Part shown: in pieces, positions 53,411-63,133 of the stretch | How the letters are laid out: every line of letters starts with the position of its first letter | How positions within the stretch are numbered: position 1 is the first letter of the stretch | Assembly (NCBI RefSeq): GCF_024435355.1 | Contig: NZ_JAMJWG010000001.1 | Coordinates: 372,001 to 436,000 of the forward strand | From: Streptomyces odontomachi | Lineage (GTDB): Bacteria > Actinomycetota > Actinomycetes > Streptomycetales > Streptomycetaceae | Length of the DNA: 64,000 nucleotides | Reading direction: 5' to 3' | The notes under the pieces: model-generated | What the model was told of the DNA's origin: nothing | Seen by the model: only the letters and a program-made list of their open reading frames with translations | Database searches by the model: none | Position numbers and translations under genes: made by a program

Positions 53411-54586
53411 GTGCAGACCGAGGATGCCGTGGTGCTCGGCGAGGACGGCCTGAACGCGCTGGTCACCGTGCTGGCCGGGCGCGGCCGTACCATCATCGGG
53501 CCGACCGTGCGCGACGGTGCGATCGTGCTGGCCGAGATCTCCAGTGGCGACGAGCTTCCCTACGGCCACGGGGTCGAGCTGGAAGCCGGCCGGTACCGGC
53601 TGACGGCACGCGGGGACGGAGCAGCCTTCGCCCACAGCGCAGGCCCCCAGTCGTGGAAGACGTACCTGCACCCGCAGCGGGAGCGTCAATGGACCGCCGA
53701 GCGTGGAGCCGACGGTGGACTGACGATCACGGCCGAAGAAGCGCAGGCGCCGTCGTACGCGTTCCTCGGCGTGCGCCCCTGCGACCTGCGGGCCATCGCG
53801 GTGCAGGACCGGGTTCTCGCCGGTGGCCCGCACACCGATCCCGCCTACCGCAGGCGGCGTGAACGGGCCTTCCTGGTGGCGGTGGAGTGCACCGAGCCGG
53901 GGGCCACATGCTTCTGCGTGTCCATGGGCACCGGGCCGGCTGTCGAGGACGGTCACGACCTGGCGCTGACCGAGGTGATCGACCGGGCGGGCCACCGCTT
54001 CCTGGCGCGGGCGGGCAGCCCGGAGGGCGCCGACGTGCTGGGTGAGCTGCCGAGCAGGCCCGCTGATGGCGCGACACGGACGGTGGCGCAGCAGCAGGTC
54101 GCCGGCGCCGCCCTCCGCATGGGCCGCACGATGCCGCCGGTCGACCTGAAGGTGCTGATGCGCGACACGCTGGGCGCCGACCGCTGGGACGAGGTCACGG
54201 CACGCTGCCTCACCTGTGGAAACTGCACCATGGTCTGCCCCACGTGTTTCTGCACCACCACTGAGGACGTCACCGATCTCACCGGGGAGCACGCAGAGCG
54301 CTGGCGTCGCTGGGAGTCCTGCTACGACCTTGAGTTCACCCACCTTCAGGACGGGCCGGTCCGGGCCTCCCCGCAGAGTCGCTACCGGCAGTGGGCCACC
54401 CACAAGCTGGGCACCTGGTACGACCAGTTCGGCAGTTCCGGCTGCGTCGGCTGTGGCCGGTGCATCGTGTGGTGCCCCACCGGAATCGACATCACGGAGG
54501 AGGCACACGCGCTGAACGACGAGCGGGCAGCGGCGGTGCACCACGAGGAGCAGGCGGCTACGGCGGCCCGGCGGGCAGACCCGTGA
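53411..54586 (+). CDS. hyhB: [NiFe]-hydrogenase beta subunit (4Fe-4S dicluster protein), group 3b type
   Basis: 391 residues from the GTG at 53411 with GGGAGGTAGG upstream. The N-terminal half is the sulfhydrogenase/anaerobic sulfite reductase A-like domain (SYAFLGVRPCDLRAIAVQDR; FLVAVECTEPGATCFCVSMG). The C-terminal half carries two 4Fe-4S sites: CLTCGNCTMVCPTCFCTT and CVGCGRCIVWCPTGIDI. In the Pyrococcus and mycobacterial group 3b enzymes this subunit passes electrons between the delta and gamma subunits. First gene of a five-gene overlapping operon. Confidence 0.92.
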   Translation: MQTEDAVVLGEDGLNALVTVLAGRGRTIIGPTVRDGAIVLAEISSGDELPYGHGVELEAGRYRLTARGDGAAFAHSAGPQSWKTYLHPQRERQWTAERGADGGLTITAEEAQAPSYAFLGVRPCDLRAIAVQDRVLAGGPHTDPAYRRRRERAFLVAVECTEPGATCFCVSMGTGPAVEDGHDLALTEVIDRAGHRFLARAGSPEGADVLGELPSRPADGATRTVAQQQVAGAALRMGRTMPPVDLKVLMRDTLGADRWDEVTARCLTCGNCTMVCPTCFCTTTEDVTDLTGEHAERWRRWESCYDLEFTHLQDGPVRASPQSRYRQWATHKLGTWYDQFGSSGCVGCGRCIVWCPTGIDITEEAHALNDERAAAVHHEEQAATAARRADP

Positions 54587-55062
54587 CGGCCACCGGCCAC
54601 GGCTTCCTCGACACGCTCGCCCCCGGCCATCGCACGCGGCTGCTCGGCTTCGCCCATGAGGCGTCCTTCCCCGTCGACGCCCGCCTCTTCGACGAGGACG
54701 AGGAGGCCGACCGGTTCTGGGTCCTGCGCTCCGGACGTGTCGTCCTCGACGTCCACGTTCCGGGGCGCGGCCGGGAAGTCGTGGAGACCCTGGGCGAGGG
54801 GGATCTGCTGGGCTGGTCCTGGCTGTTCGAGCCCTATCGGTGGCACCTGGGTGCACGGGTCCGGGACGCGGTACACGCCCACGAGTTCGACGCGCGTCAG
54901 GTGCGTGCCGCCGTCGAGGAGGATCCCGTGTTCGGACTCGCCGTCACCCGGTGCGTGGCGTCGGTGGCGATCGGACGGCGGCTGCGGGCGTCGCGCATGA
55001 GGCTCCTGGACCTGTACGCGCCGCCCGAGGGCGCGCCGACGACGTCCGGAGGCGAGAGGTGA
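54583..55062 (+). CDS. Cyclic nucleotide-binding (Crp-type sensor) protein without HTH
   Basis: 159 residues from the GTG at 54583; it overlaps the beta-subunit stop and the gamma-subunit start (GTGA junctions). The protein is a cNMP-binding beta-roll: HEASFPVDARLFDEDEEADR, WVLRSGRVVLDVHVPGRGRE, VVETLGEGDLLGWSWLFEPY, RWHLGARVRDAVHAHEFDAR. The phosphate-binding cassette GEGDLLGWSWL replaces GE-x-x-RAA, so cAMP binding may be weak or altered. No DNA-binding domain follows. Its place inside the operon suggests it is a subunit or ligand sensor of the hydrogenase, as I recall for mycobacterial hyh operons. Confidence 0.85.
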   Translation: MTATGHGFLDTLAPGHRTRLLGFAHEASFPVDARLFDEDEEADRFWVLRSGRVVLDVHVPGRGREVVETLGEGDLLGWSWLFEPYRWHLGARVRDAVHAHEFDARQVRAAVEEDPVFGLAVTRCVASVAIGRRLRASRMRLLDLYAPPEGAPTTSGGER

Positions 55063-55895
55063 CCGTGTCGCGGGTGTCCCCCCGCCCGGCCCTGCCTCCG
55101 GCGGCGTACCGCGTGGTGACGCGGACGGCCGACGGGCCCGGCGTCGCGACGCTCGTACTGGAGCCGGCGGGCGCCGCGCTGCCGCCGTTCGCGCCCGGCC
55201 AGTTCGCCATGGTGTACGCCTTCGGCCGGGGGGACATTCCCCTGTCGGTCAGCGCGATCGAGGGGGAACGGCTGACCCACACGGTGCGGGCCGTGGGCGC
55301 GATCTCCCGCGCGCTGCATGACGTGCGACCGGGCCGGACGCTGGGGGTACGCGGGCCGTTCGGAACGGGGTGGGACCTGTCGGCCGCCTTCGGGCGGGAC
55401 CTGCTGATCGTGGCGGGCGGTATCGGCCTGGCGCCGCTGCGGCCGGTGGTGAACGCGGCCCTGGCCGCACCCGGACGGTACGGACGACTCCACGTCCTCA
55501 TCGGGGCCCGCACGCCCGGCGACCGGCTCTACACCGCGGAAGCGGAGAGCTGGCGGGCGGCAGGTGCCCGGGTGGGCGTCACCGTCGACCGGCCCGACGG
55601 GGCGTGGACCGGCGACGTCGGCGTCGTCACCGGGCTGCTGGATCGGGTGGCGTTCACCCCCGCCAGGGCCGCGGCCTTCGTCTGCGGGCCCGAGGTGATG
55701 ATCCGGGCCACCGCCCGCGAACTGGTGCACCGTGGCCTCGCACCGGACCGGATCAGGGTGTCCCTGGAGCGCACCATGCACTGCGGCACGGGGCACTGCG
55801 GCCACTGCCAGCTGGGGCCGCTCCTGCTCTGCCGCGACGGGCCGGTCCTCGACTGGTCCCGTGCCCGGCCCCTGCTCTCGGTACCGGAGCTGTGA
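55059..55895 (+). CDS. hyhG: [NiFe]-hydrogenase gamma subunit, FAD/NAD(P)-binding diaphorase
   Basis: 278 residues from the GTG at 55059 (a GTG at 55065 has the better-spaced GAGAGG). FNR-like architecture: an FAD domain ([29 protein letters not shown]), an NAD(P) domain ([29 protein letters not shown]) and a C-terminal 2Fe-2S motif [17 protein letters not shown]. It should exchange electrons with NAD(H) or NADP(H), making the hydrogenase a soluble bidirectional enzyme. Confidence 0.93.
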   Translation: MTVSRVSPRPALPPAAYRVVTRTADGPGVATLVLEPAGAALPPFAPGQFAMVYAFGRGDIPLSVSAIEGERLTHTVRAVGAISRALHDVRPGRTLGVRGPFGTGWDLSAAFGRDLLIVAGGIGLAPLRPVVNAALAAPGRYGRLHVLIGARTPGDRLYTAEAESWRAAGARVGVTVDRPDGAWTGDVGVVTGLLDRVAFTPARAAAFVCGPEVMIRATARELVHRGLAPDRIRVSLERTMHCGTGHCGHCQLGPLLLCRDGPVLDWSRARPLLSVPEL

Positions 55896-55897
55896 AC

Positions 55898-56695
55898 ATG
55901 ACCGCCGACACCCGCCGAGCGACCCGGCGTCCGCGACTCGCGGTCTGGAAGTTCGCCTCCTGCGACGGCTGCCAGCTCACCCTGCTGGACTGCGAGGACG
56001 AACTCATGGACATCGCTGACCAGATGGAGGTCAGCCACTTCCTCGAAGCCTCCAGCGCCCCGGAACCAGGGCCTTACGACCTCTCGCTCGTCGAGGGCTC
56101 GATCACCACACCGCAGGACGCAGCGCGCATCCAGCATGTCCGGGAGGCATCCCGGTACCTGGTGACCATCGGCGCCTGTGCCACCGCGGGCGGCGTCCAG
56201 GCGCTGCGCAACCACGCCGACCTGGCCGAGTTCCAGTCCGTGGTCTACGCCCGGCCCGACTACATCGAGACCCTGGCCACCTCCACCCCGGTCAGTGCGC
56301 ATGTGCCCGTCGACCTCGAACTGCGCGGCTGCCCGATCGATCGCGGCCAGCTGATCGAGGTCATCACCGCCTACCTGTCCGGACGCACCCCCGACGTGCC
56401 ACGGCACAGCGTGTGCTTCGAGTGCAAGCGCAGCGGCACGGTGTGCGTGACGGTCGCCCACGGCACGCCCTGCCTCGGCCCGGTCACGCACGCCGGCTGC
56501 GGTGCGCTGTGTCCCGGGTACGGACGCGGCTGCTACGGGTGTTTCGGCCCGTCGAACTCGACCAGTTTCGGTGCCTTCGTACCGCTCCTGCGGCGCGACG
56601 GCATGGACAGCCTCGACATCGTCCGGGTACTGCGCACCTTCAACACCGCGGCCCCCGAGTTCGACGCGACCTCCCGGAAGGAAGCACAGCAATGA
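55898..56695 (+). CDS. hyhS: [NiFe]-hydrogenase delta (small) subunit
   Basis: 265 residues from the ATG at 55898, two bases after the gamma stop. The N-terminus has the proximal-cluster motif [15 protein letters not shown], then [24 protein letters not shown] and [12 protein letters not shown]. Further cysteine pairs follow ([40 protein letters not shown]), giving three Fe-S clusters in all. No Tat signal is present, so the enzyme is cytoplasmic, as in group 3. The stop overlaps the large-subunit start (ATGA). Confidence 0.95.
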   Translation: MTADTRRATRRPRLAVWKFASCDGCQLTLLDCEDELMDIADQMEVSHFLEASSAPEPGPYDLSLVEGSITTPQDAARIQHVREASRYLVTIGACATAGGVQALRNHADLAEFQSVVYARPDYIETLATSTPVSAHVPVDLELRGCPIDRGQLIEVITAYLSGRTPDVPRHSVCFECKRSGTVCVTVAHGTPCLGPVTHAGCGALCPGYGRGCYGCFGPSNSTSFGAFVPLLRRDGMDSLDIVRVLRTFNTAAPEFDATSRKEAQQ

Positions 56696-58059
56696 TCCGC
56701 CGCGGATCCAGGGTGCTGCGTGTCGGCTCCCTCGCCCGAGTCGAGGGCGAGGGAGCACTGCACCTGAGCCTGCGGGGCGACGAGGTGGAGGAGGCACGGC
56801 TGAGGATCTACGAACCCCCGCGCTTCTTCGAGGCGTTCCTGCGCGGCCGCGCCCACACCGAGCCGCCCGACCTCACCTCACGGGTGTGCGGCATCTGCCC
56901 GGTCGCCTACCAGACGAGCGCCTGCCGCGCCGTGGAGAGCGCCTGCCAGGTCACGGTGGAGGGCCAACTCGCCGCCCTGCGCCGCCTGCTGTACTGCGGG
57001 GAGTGGATCGAGAGCCTCACCATGCACATCTACCTGCTGCACGCCCCCGACTTCCTCGGCACCGACAGCGTGATCGGCCTGGCCCGTGCCCGCCGCGCCG
57101 ACGTCGAACGCGGCCTGCGCCTCAAACAGGCCGGCAACGCGATCGTGGAACTCCTCGGCGGCCGTGCGATCCACCCGGTCAACGCCCGCCTCGGCGGATT
57201 CCACCAGGTCCCGTCGGCCGCGCGGCTGCGCCCGCTCGCCGAACGACTGCGCCGCGCTCGTGACGACGCAGCCGACACGGTGCGGTGGGTGGCCGGCTTC
57301 GACTTCCCCGACGCCGGATGCGACAACGAACTGCTCGCGTTGGCCGAGCCCGGCACGTACGCCATCGAGTCGGGCACCCCGACCGCCATGGCGGCACCCG
57401 GTGCCGCTGGACTGCCTGCCGACTCGAACCGCTCGCTGCACACCCGCGCCTTCCCCGTGCACGACTTCGGCGAGCACGTCACCGAGACCCAGCAGCCGCA
57501 CTCCACCGCGCTCCACGCGACACTCGACGGACGCCGCTACCTCACCGGCCCGCTCGCCCGCTTCGCGATCAGCGGACGCTGGCTGCCTCCCGCGGTCCGC
57601 CAGGCCGCCCGCGAGGCCGGTCTGGGCGACCCCGGCAGGGACGCGGTGTGCCGCAACCCCTACCGCAGCGTCATCGTCCGGGCCATCGAGGTCCTGTACG
57701 CCGTGGACGAGGCCCTGCGCCTCATCGACGGCTACGAGCCACCACCACACCCCGGTCGGGAAGTGCCGCCGCGTGCGGCCACCGGCCACGGCGCGACCGA
57801 GGCCCCCCGTGGCCTGCTGTACCACCGCTACACGCTGGACGCGAACGGAACGCTCACCGACGCCTGCCTCATCCCGCCGACCTCTCAGAACCAGGCCGCG
57901 ATCGAGGAGGATCTGCGATGCCAGGTCCAGGAACGCCTCGAACGCGGCACGCCGACGGATGCGGAGCTGACCACCCTGTGCGAGCGGGCGATCCGCAACC
58001 ACGACCCGTGCATCTCCTGCGCCACCCATTTCCTGGACCTCACCGTCGTGCGGAACTGA
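56692..58059 (+). CDS. hyhL: [NiFe]-hydrogenase alpha (large) subunit
   Basis: 455 residues. The two nickel-site motifs are intact: RVCGIC (Cys66, Cys69) near the N-terminus and DPCISCATH (Cys440, Cys443, His446) near the C-terminus. A nine-residue tail after His446 (FLDLTVVRN) is the peptide removed by the maturation protease. The N-terminal [20 protein letters not shown] and the size fit group 3b enzymes. Such hydrogenases oxidise or evolve H2 while reducing or oxidising NAD(P). The hyp genes for Ni-Fe-CN insertion are not in the window. Confidence 0.95.
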   Translation: MIRRGSRVLRVGSLARVEGEGALHLSLRGDEVEEARLRIYEPPRFFEAFLRGRAHTEPPDLTSRVCGICPVAYQTSACRAVESACQVTVEGQLAALRRLLYCGEWIESLTMHIYLLHAPDFLGTDSVIGLARARRADVERGLRLKQAGNAIVELLGGRAIHPVNARLGGFHQVPSAARLRPLAERLRRARDDAADTVRWVAGFDFPDAGCDNELLALAEPGTYAIESGTPTAMAAPGAAGLPADSNRSLHTRAFPVHDFGEHVTETQQPHSTALHATLDGRRYLTGPLARFAISGRWLPPAVRQAAREAGLGDPGRDAVCRNPYRSVIVRAIEVLYAVDEALRLIDGYEPPPHPGREVPPRAATGHGATEAPRGLLYHRYTLDANGTLTDACLIPPTSQNQAAIEEDLRCQVQERLERGTPTDAELTTLCERAIRNHDPCISCATHFLDLTVVRN

Positions 58060-58068
58060 AGCGAAGCG

Positions 58069-58102
58069 GAGGCCGTGGCACGGCGCCCGCCACGGGGGCC
58101 TC
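58069..58102. terminator. Hairpin between the convergent hydrogenase and multicopper oxidase genes
   Basis: GAGGCC (58069-58074) with GTGGC pairs with GCCAC and GGCCTC (58097-58102), leaving small bulges. It may stop transcription from both sides. Confidence 0.6.
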
Positions 58103-58112
58103 GCCTGTCCCG

Positions 58113-60098
58113 TCAGCCGTTCCGCTGCTGGCTCCCGCCCACCTGGTACGGCCGCATCATCTCGTTGTCCTCGTGTTCGACCATGTGACAGTGCCAGACG
58201 TAGCGGCCGGGCAGGTCGAACAGGGCCTTCACCCGCGTGATCTCGCCCGGATAGGCGATCACGGTGTCCTTGAAGCCGCGCTCCCAGCTCTCCGGCGGCA
58301 TGGGCGCTCCGCCGAAGGACTGCCGGTCGACCACCTCGAATTGGACCTCGTGGATATGGATCGGGTGGGAGTCCGGGCTGAAGTTGTGCAGTTCCCACAG
58401 CTCGGTGGCGCCCAGCCGGGGGTTCTCCGTGATCGGGTCGGCCCAGTCGAGCACCACGGGGTTGCCGGCGGCATCGACCGTGCCGAGCGACGGCCGGATC
58501 GGCGTGCCCTGAGGCACGGGCGGAGTGAAGGCGGAGGCCACCTCGTTGAGGGAGAGCCGGCGGGTGACGCTCGCCGACCCGAGTGGCGTGATGTCGGGGA
58601 GGGTGAGCCGGTCCGGCGGGACGCTGGTGTCCCGGCTCTTCAGCGGGGTGACGACGAATTTCATCACCTGCCCTGTGGTGGCCGGATCCGCCACGGGAAA
58701 GTCCACACCTGGTTCGCCTCGGCCGAAGGGCATGTCCGCGCCCTCGTTGACCAGGTACAGCTCGGTGCCTTCCGCGACACCGGTGAAGTCGACGATGACG
58801 TCGGCCCGCTCCGCGTTGGCCAGCAGCAGCCGCTCCAGCCGCACAGGGCTGGGCAGGAACCCGCCTTCGTTGCCGATCTGCCAGAGCGGCAGAGCCGCTG
58901 TGGCCGGCCGGGTGGTGGGACTGTCCGCGATCTTCAGGATCAGGAACCGGGCATTGCACCCGTTGAGGAAGCGCAGCCGGTAGCGGCGCGGTTCGACCTC
59001 GAGCAGCGGCCAGGTGCGGCCGTTGACCACCATGGTGGTGGCGAAGAACTCGGGGTTCCAGATGGGGGGCACATCGGTGGTGGGGATGTACGGGCCGGTG
59101 AAGCCGTCGAAGGACGCCCGGCTCGTGGGGTAGGAGAGCGAGCCGTCGGCGTTGAACGAGCGGTCCTGGATCGCGAGGGGGATCTCGTGGTACCGGGTGC
59201 CGGGCGGATCGCCGAGGGCCGGCGCCGGCCCGGGCAGCACTCCGGAGGGCAGGTCGGACGGGCCGCCGCGGAGCAGGTAGAACCCGGCGGGGCCGGCGTA
59301 GACGTTGAGCCGGGTCATGCCCAGGGTGTGGTCGTGGAACCACATGGTCGTCGCCCGCTGGCGGTTGACGTACTGGAAGGTGGCGGTACCCGGCTGCCAG
59401 GTCAGGCCGTGCGCGTCGGCGAACTTCTCCTGGAACTCGCGGTAGAAGGACCCTTCCGTGGCGTACCCGCCGGGTACGTTCCTCGCACGTGGCAGATACC
59501 ACGCTTCGGCGTAGCCGTCGCTTTCCTCGGCGTTGTGGCCGCCGTGCAGGTGAGTGACGATCGGGACGGGCCCGGTGTAGGGGCCTGGCGTCGAGGTGAA
59601 GCTCGGCCGGGAGTCCCGCCCGGACGCGCCGCCCGGTGGGTTCGCCCAGTGCAGGGTGGGATCGACTGCCAGCAGGTGCGGCAGGAAGTTCCCCTTCGTG
59701 TCGACGAGATCGTTCACCCAGGTGACGCGGACGGGTCGCCCATACGTGGCCTCGATGGTGAACGACGGGTAGTGGAACGTGCCCTTCCGGGTGAGTGAGC
59801 CGTATCCCCACACGGCGGTGGACGGCAGAGTCGGCGGCAGGATCTGCTGGTTGAACTGCCGGACGCCGATGACATAGGTGTCGATGCCGTTCCGGGAGGC
59901 CGCCTTCGGCATCGCCGGTGGGACCACCAGGGGGGCCACGTATTTCGGGATGCTCGTGGGGTCCAGCGCGGGGGTGGCGCCGGCCGCCCGGACCGCAGGG
60001 GCCCCGTCCGGGAGGGATGCCGCCCCGGAGCGGCCAGGAAGGACCAAGGCCGCTCCGGCGGAGGACCCGGCTGTGAGCAGTGTTCTTCTTGCAATCAT
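58113..60098 (-). CDS. Multicopper oxidase, CotA/bilirubin-oxidase-like, Tat-exported
   Basis: 661 residues from the ATG at 60098 (weak AGGG upstream). The N-terminal MIARRTLLTAGSSAGAALVL is a Tat signal. Four copper-binding motifs are present: HLHGGH, WFHDHTLGM, HPIHIHEVQF and HCHMVEHEDNEMM, the last holding the type 1 Cys-His pair and the axial methionine. The three-cupredoxin plan and PENPEFFATTMVVNGRTWP-type segments match CotA-like laccases of spore-forming and soil bacteria. It would oxidise phenols or metals (Mn, Cu) outside the membrane. It is convergent to the hydrogenase operon. Confidence 0.93.
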   Translation of the reverse strand: MIARRTLLTAGSSAGAALVLPGRSGAASLPDGAPAVRAAGATPALDPTSIPKYVAPLVVPPAMPKAASRNGIDTYVIGVRQFNQQILPPTLPSTAVWGYGSLTRKGTFHYPSFTIEATYGRPVRVTWVNDLVDTKGNFLPHLLAVDPTLHWANPPGGASGRDSRPSFTSTPGPYTGPVPIVTHLHGGHNAEESDGYAEAWYLPRARNVPGGYATEGSFYREFQEKFADAHGLTWQPGTATFQYVNRQRATTMWFHDHTLGMTRLNVYAGPAGFYLLRGGPSDLPSGVLPGPAPALGDPPGTRYHEIPLAIQDRSFNADGSLSYPTSRASFDGFTGPYIPTTDVPPIWNPEFFATTMVVNGRTWPLLEVEPRRYRLRFLNGCNARFLILKIADSPTTRPATAALPLWQIGNEGGFLPSPVRLERLLLANAERADVIVDFTGVAEGTELYLVNEGADMPFGRGEPGVDFPVADPATTGQVMKFVVTPLKSRDTSVPPDRLTLPDITPLGSASVTRRLSLNEVASAFTPPVPQGTPIRPSLGTVDAAGNPVVLDWADPITENPRLGATELWELHNFSPDSHPIHIHEVQFEVVDRQSFGGAPMPPESWERGFKDTVIAYPGEITRVKALFDLPGRYVWHCHMVEHEDNEMMRPYQVGGSQQRNG

Positions 60099-60283
60099 CC
60101 CTACGGCTTTCCATTTGCCCGATCTGCATGGAATCAGCGCTGAATTTATACTTTGTGGGCAATGGGTGGTGAAACGCTGACTGCGTGTCACGTCATGAGT
60201 TCGGTGACCAGGCAGAGCCGAAGATGATGCACGGCGCGACTCCGCACCGCGACGGAAGCCGGCGGGCGCACGCGATCCGTGGC

Positions 60284-61333
60284 TCAGCGCGGTCCGTCGG
60301 TCCCCCGCGCACGGTGCAGCACGACCTTGAGGGCGCCGGTCTCGGTGCCGTGGGAGAAGACCTCGTATGCGTCTTCCATGCGGTCGAGGCTGAAGGTGTG
60401 GGTGACGAGTTGCGAGATGCGCAGGCTTCCGGACGTCACGAGGTCCAGCAGCCAGGGGGTGGAGAAGGTGTCGACCTGGCCGGTGCTGATCGTCACGTTC
60501 TTGCGCCACAGCGCCTCAAGATGCAGCGTGGCCGACCTGCCGTGCGTGCCGATGTTGGCGATGTGCCCGCCGGAACGCACGACCCGGGTACAGAGGACGA
60601 AACTGTCCGGACCACCGGCGGCCTCGATCACCACGTCGGCGCCGGGCCCCTCGGCCAGCTCGGCGATCAGCGATCCGGGCAGCTCGGCGGCGTCGGCGCC
60701 CAGCTGGGCAGCGGCTTCCAGCCGGGCGGGAGACAGGTCCACCGCGATGACGCGCCGGGGCGAGTAGATCCGTGCCGTGATGACGGCGGCAAGACCCACG
60801 GGGCCGGCACCCACCACGGCGACGGTGTCCCCGGGGCCCACCTGGCCGTTGCGCACCCCGACCTCGTAGGCGGTGGGCAGGACTTCGGAGAGCAGGACCG
60901 CGTCCTGGGGCGACAGGGTGCCGGGCCATCGGTGGGTGGAGTGGTCGGCGTGGGGTACTGGCACCAATTCCGCCTGTGTTCCGTTGATCAGGTTCCCGAG
61001 GATCCACCCGCCGCCGCCGTGGCACTGCCCGTACGAGCTGTCCCGGCAGGACGCGCAGTGGCCGCAGGCCGAGACGGCCGACACGATCACCCGCTCCCCG
61101 GGGGAGATGGAATGCACCTCGCGGCCGACTTCCAGTACCTCGCCGACCGCTTCGTGGCCGAGGACCGTCCCTGGTTCCACCTCGGGCAGGTCGCCGCGCA
61201 GGATGTGCAGGTCGGTACCGCAGATGGTGGTGGTGTCGACCCGCAGGATCGCGTCGGTCGGGCACTCGATCGCCGGATCGGCGACCCTGTCCCAGGAGGT
61301 CCGGCCGGGACCGTGGTAGACGAGTGCACGCAC
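60284..61333 (-). CDS. Zinc-dependent alcohol dehydrogenase
   Basis: 349 residues from the GTG at 61333, with GAGGGAG eight bases upstream. Medium-chain dehydrogenase features are complete: the catalytic zinc ligands (TTICGTDLHIL; GHEAVGEVLEVG; SEVLPTAYE), the structural zinc site CGHCASCRDSSYGQC, and the NAD-binding site GAGPVGLAAVITARI. The closest look is to the class of zinc alcohol dehydrogenases present near USP genes in the Streptomyces hypoxia cluster. It may re-oxidise or reduce NADH-linked alcohols during oxygen limitation. The substrate is not known. Confidence 0.93.
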   Translation of the reverse strand: MRALVYHGPGRTSWDRVADPAIECPTDAILRVDTTTICGTDLHILRGDLPEVEPGTVLGHEAVGEVLEVGREVHSISPGERVIVSAVSACGHCASCRDSSYGQCHGGGGWILGNLINGTQAELVPVPHADHSTHRWPGTLSPQDAVLLSEVLPTAYEVGVRNGQVGPGDTVAVVGAGPVGLAAVITARIYSPRRVIAVDLSPARLEAAAQLGADAAELPGSLIAELAEGPGADVVIEAAGGPDSFVLCTRVVRSGGHIANIGTHGRSATLHLEALWRKNVTISTGQVDTFSTPWLLDLVTSGSLRISQLVTHTFSLDRMEDAYEVFSHGTETGALKVVLHRARGTDGPR

Positions 61334-61425
61334 GGTACTCACTCCCTCGCTGTTCCTCTCCACCGTCGCCCTCGCGGAACACCCGGGCAACACGGGTGCG
61401 CTTGCGCCCCTTCGGTCGACAGAAC

Positions 61426-61604
61426 CTAGGCCCTGTCGTCAAACTCCCGTCTGCTCGGCGACGCCATGCACGCACTCTCGCCGCACCGGGCACAAGCCCA
61501 CGTACATCCAGTACGCGGACTCGCGCCCGGCACGCCGAGAGCACGCACCTGACGCCGCCGAGCCGCCCTTCGGGCAACGACGCGAGTTTGACGACAGGAC
61601 CTAG
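61426..61604. mobile_element. 179-bp miniature inverted-repeat element (MITE), IS5-like ends
   Basis: Terminal repeats CTAGGCCCTGTCGTCAAAC (from 61426) and its inverted copy ending ACAGGACCTAG at 61604 match at 20 of 21 positions. The CTAG at each end is the target preferred by IS5-type transposases. The interior is itself strongly palindromic (GCTCGGCG near 61450 against CGCCGAGC near 61555; CCGGGC against GCCCGG), so the whole element can fold as a long hairpin. There is no transposase; mobilisation in trans is likely. I recall similar repeats in other Streptomyces genomes. Confidence 0.85.
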
Positions 61605-63133
61605 CCCGGCTCCATGTAGGGGCGGCGGAAGACCGGCGCGTGGCCGGTGGCGTGGGGGCGTACGGCCGCCAGCGCCTGGGCGACCGCGGTTTCCAAGGGG
61701 CCGCCGGTGTCGATCACGACGGCTTGCGGCCACGGGGGCTCCGTTGCCGCCATGGCGGTGGCCACCTCGAGGTCGGCGTCGGATGCACCGGGCGCACGAG
61801 TGGTCAGGCGGGCCGCCGACACGTCGTCCGGAACCTGGCAGTGCAGGGCGACGAGGTCGGAGTGGGTGCGTCGGGCCATGCGCACGGCGGCTTCGCGCTG
61901 TGCCGCGTCGGACCAGGTGGCGTCGAGGACGACGGACTCGCCCATCGACAGCAACCTGGCTGCGCGATCGAGCAGGGCCGCGTAGGTCTCGTTGGTCCGT
62001 TCGGGTGTGTAGAGGCCTTCGTGGTAGCCGGCGGCGGCGGACTGCTCCGCCGGGATGCCCGCCAGTTCCTTGCGGAGGCGGTCGCTGCTGAGCAGCGTGA
62101 CGCCCAGACGATCGGCGAGCGCGCCCGAGAGCGTGGACTTCCCGCTGCCCGGCAGCCCACCGACGAGCGTCAGGCCGACAGTGCAGGCCCGCAGGTGGCG
62201 CAGGGCAGTCGTGATCAGCCGGCGTGCTGCCCCCTGGGCGTCGTCGGCGCCCTGGCGGGCCTGGATCAGTGCGACCTTGGCGCGGACGAACGCACGGTAG
62301 GCGACGTAGTGGTGCCGCAGGGAGGGCGGTGCGGGGTCACCGGAGTACTCGCTGTACGCGGCGAGGAAGAACGCCGCGGCCTCGGGAGCACCGAGCCGCT
62401 CCAGGTCCATGGCGAGGAAGGCGGCGTCGTCGAGACCGTCGACGTAGCGCAGCCGGTCGTCGAACTCGAGGCAGTCCAGGACGCGCGGACCGTCGTCGAG
62501 GCAGAAGACGTCGTCCGCGAGGAGGTCCCCGTGGCCGTCGACCATCCGCCCCTGACCGATGCGACTGTCGAACAGTTGTTTGCGGCCGGCGAGGTAGCTG
62601 CGCACCATCCGCTCGATCTCCGCCATGCCATCGGGCGCGGGGCTCTCTCCCGCCAGCGCGCGGACCTGCGCGAAGCTTGCTTCCCAGCGCGACGACAGGG
62701 CATCACGGGTGCCTTCCTCGTCCACGGCCGGGCTGCGAGGCGCGTCGGCGTGACGGGTGGCGAGCAGCCGGGCAACGGTCCGCAGGGCATCGTCGACGCT
62801 CGCGCCTTCCTTCACGAGCCGGGAGAGACGGCGCTCAGCGGGCATGCGGCGCATCACCACGAGGGGCTCGGGCAGCTCCGCGTCAGGGCCGCGGAATTCC
62901 CCCACACCGAGATAGACGTCGGGGGCGAAGCGGCGGTTGAGGGCGACTTCCCGCTCGCACGCGGCACGTCGGGCTTCGACCGTGGAGTAGTCGAGGAACG
63001 CCAGGCTGACCGGCTTCTTGAGCTTGTAGACGCGGTTCCCGACGAAGAACACCAGCGCCGTGTGGGTCTCGCACACCTCTGCACGCGGGAGCGCACCCGC
63101 CTCGGGCAGGCCGACGGTGCGGGCTGGCTCCAT
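61601..63133 (-). CDS. Two-domain kinase: phosphotransferase-like plus P-loop kinase (Rv2004c-like)
   Basis: 510 residues from the ATG at 63133, with GGAGGC upstream. The N-terminal domain (residues about 15-320) is an aminoglycoside-phosphotransferase-like kinase with GNRVYKLKKPVSLAFLDYST, the catalytic VDGHGDLLADDVF and LDCLEFDDRLRYVDGLDDAA. The C-terminal domain (about 335-490) is an AAA_33 P-loop kinase: VGGLPGSGKSTLSGALADRL, then SVVLDATWSDAAQREAAVRM. The same fusion is encoded by Mycobacterium tuberculosis Rv2004c, a DosR-regulon gene. The stop codon (TAG, 61601-61603) lies within the terminal CTAG of the adjacent MITE. Substrates unknown. Confidence 0.9.
   Translation of the reverse strand: MEPARTVGLPEAGALPRAEVCETHTALVFFVGNRVYKLKKPVSLAFLDYSTVEARRAACEREVALNRRFAPDVYLGVGEFRGPDAELPEPLVVMRRMPAERRLSRLVKEGASVDDALRTVARLLATRHADAPRSPAVDEEGTRDALSSRWEASFAQVRALAGESPAPDGMAEIERMVRSYLAGRKQLFDSRIGQGRMVDGHGDLLADDVFCLDDGPRVLDCLEFDDRLRYVDGLDDAAFLAMDLERLGAPEAAAFFLAAYSEYSGDPAPPSLRHHYVAYRAFVRAKVALIQARQGADDAQGAARRLITTALRHLRACTVGLTLVGGLPGSGKSTLSGALADRLGVTLLSSDRLRKELAGIPAEQSAAAGYHEGLYTPERTNETYAALLDRAARLLSMGESVVLDATWSDAAQREAAVRMARRTHSDLVALHCQVPDDVSAARLTTRAPGASDADLEVATAMAATEPPWPQAVVIDTGGPLETAVAQALAAVRPHATGHAPVFRRPYMEPG

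Noticed and set aside
56878..60162. A very long minus-strand reading frame through the hydrogenase large subunit and the multicopper oxidase
   Set aside because: It runs antisense to the large subunit and out of frame with the oxidase. The true frames hold full domain motifs on both sides.
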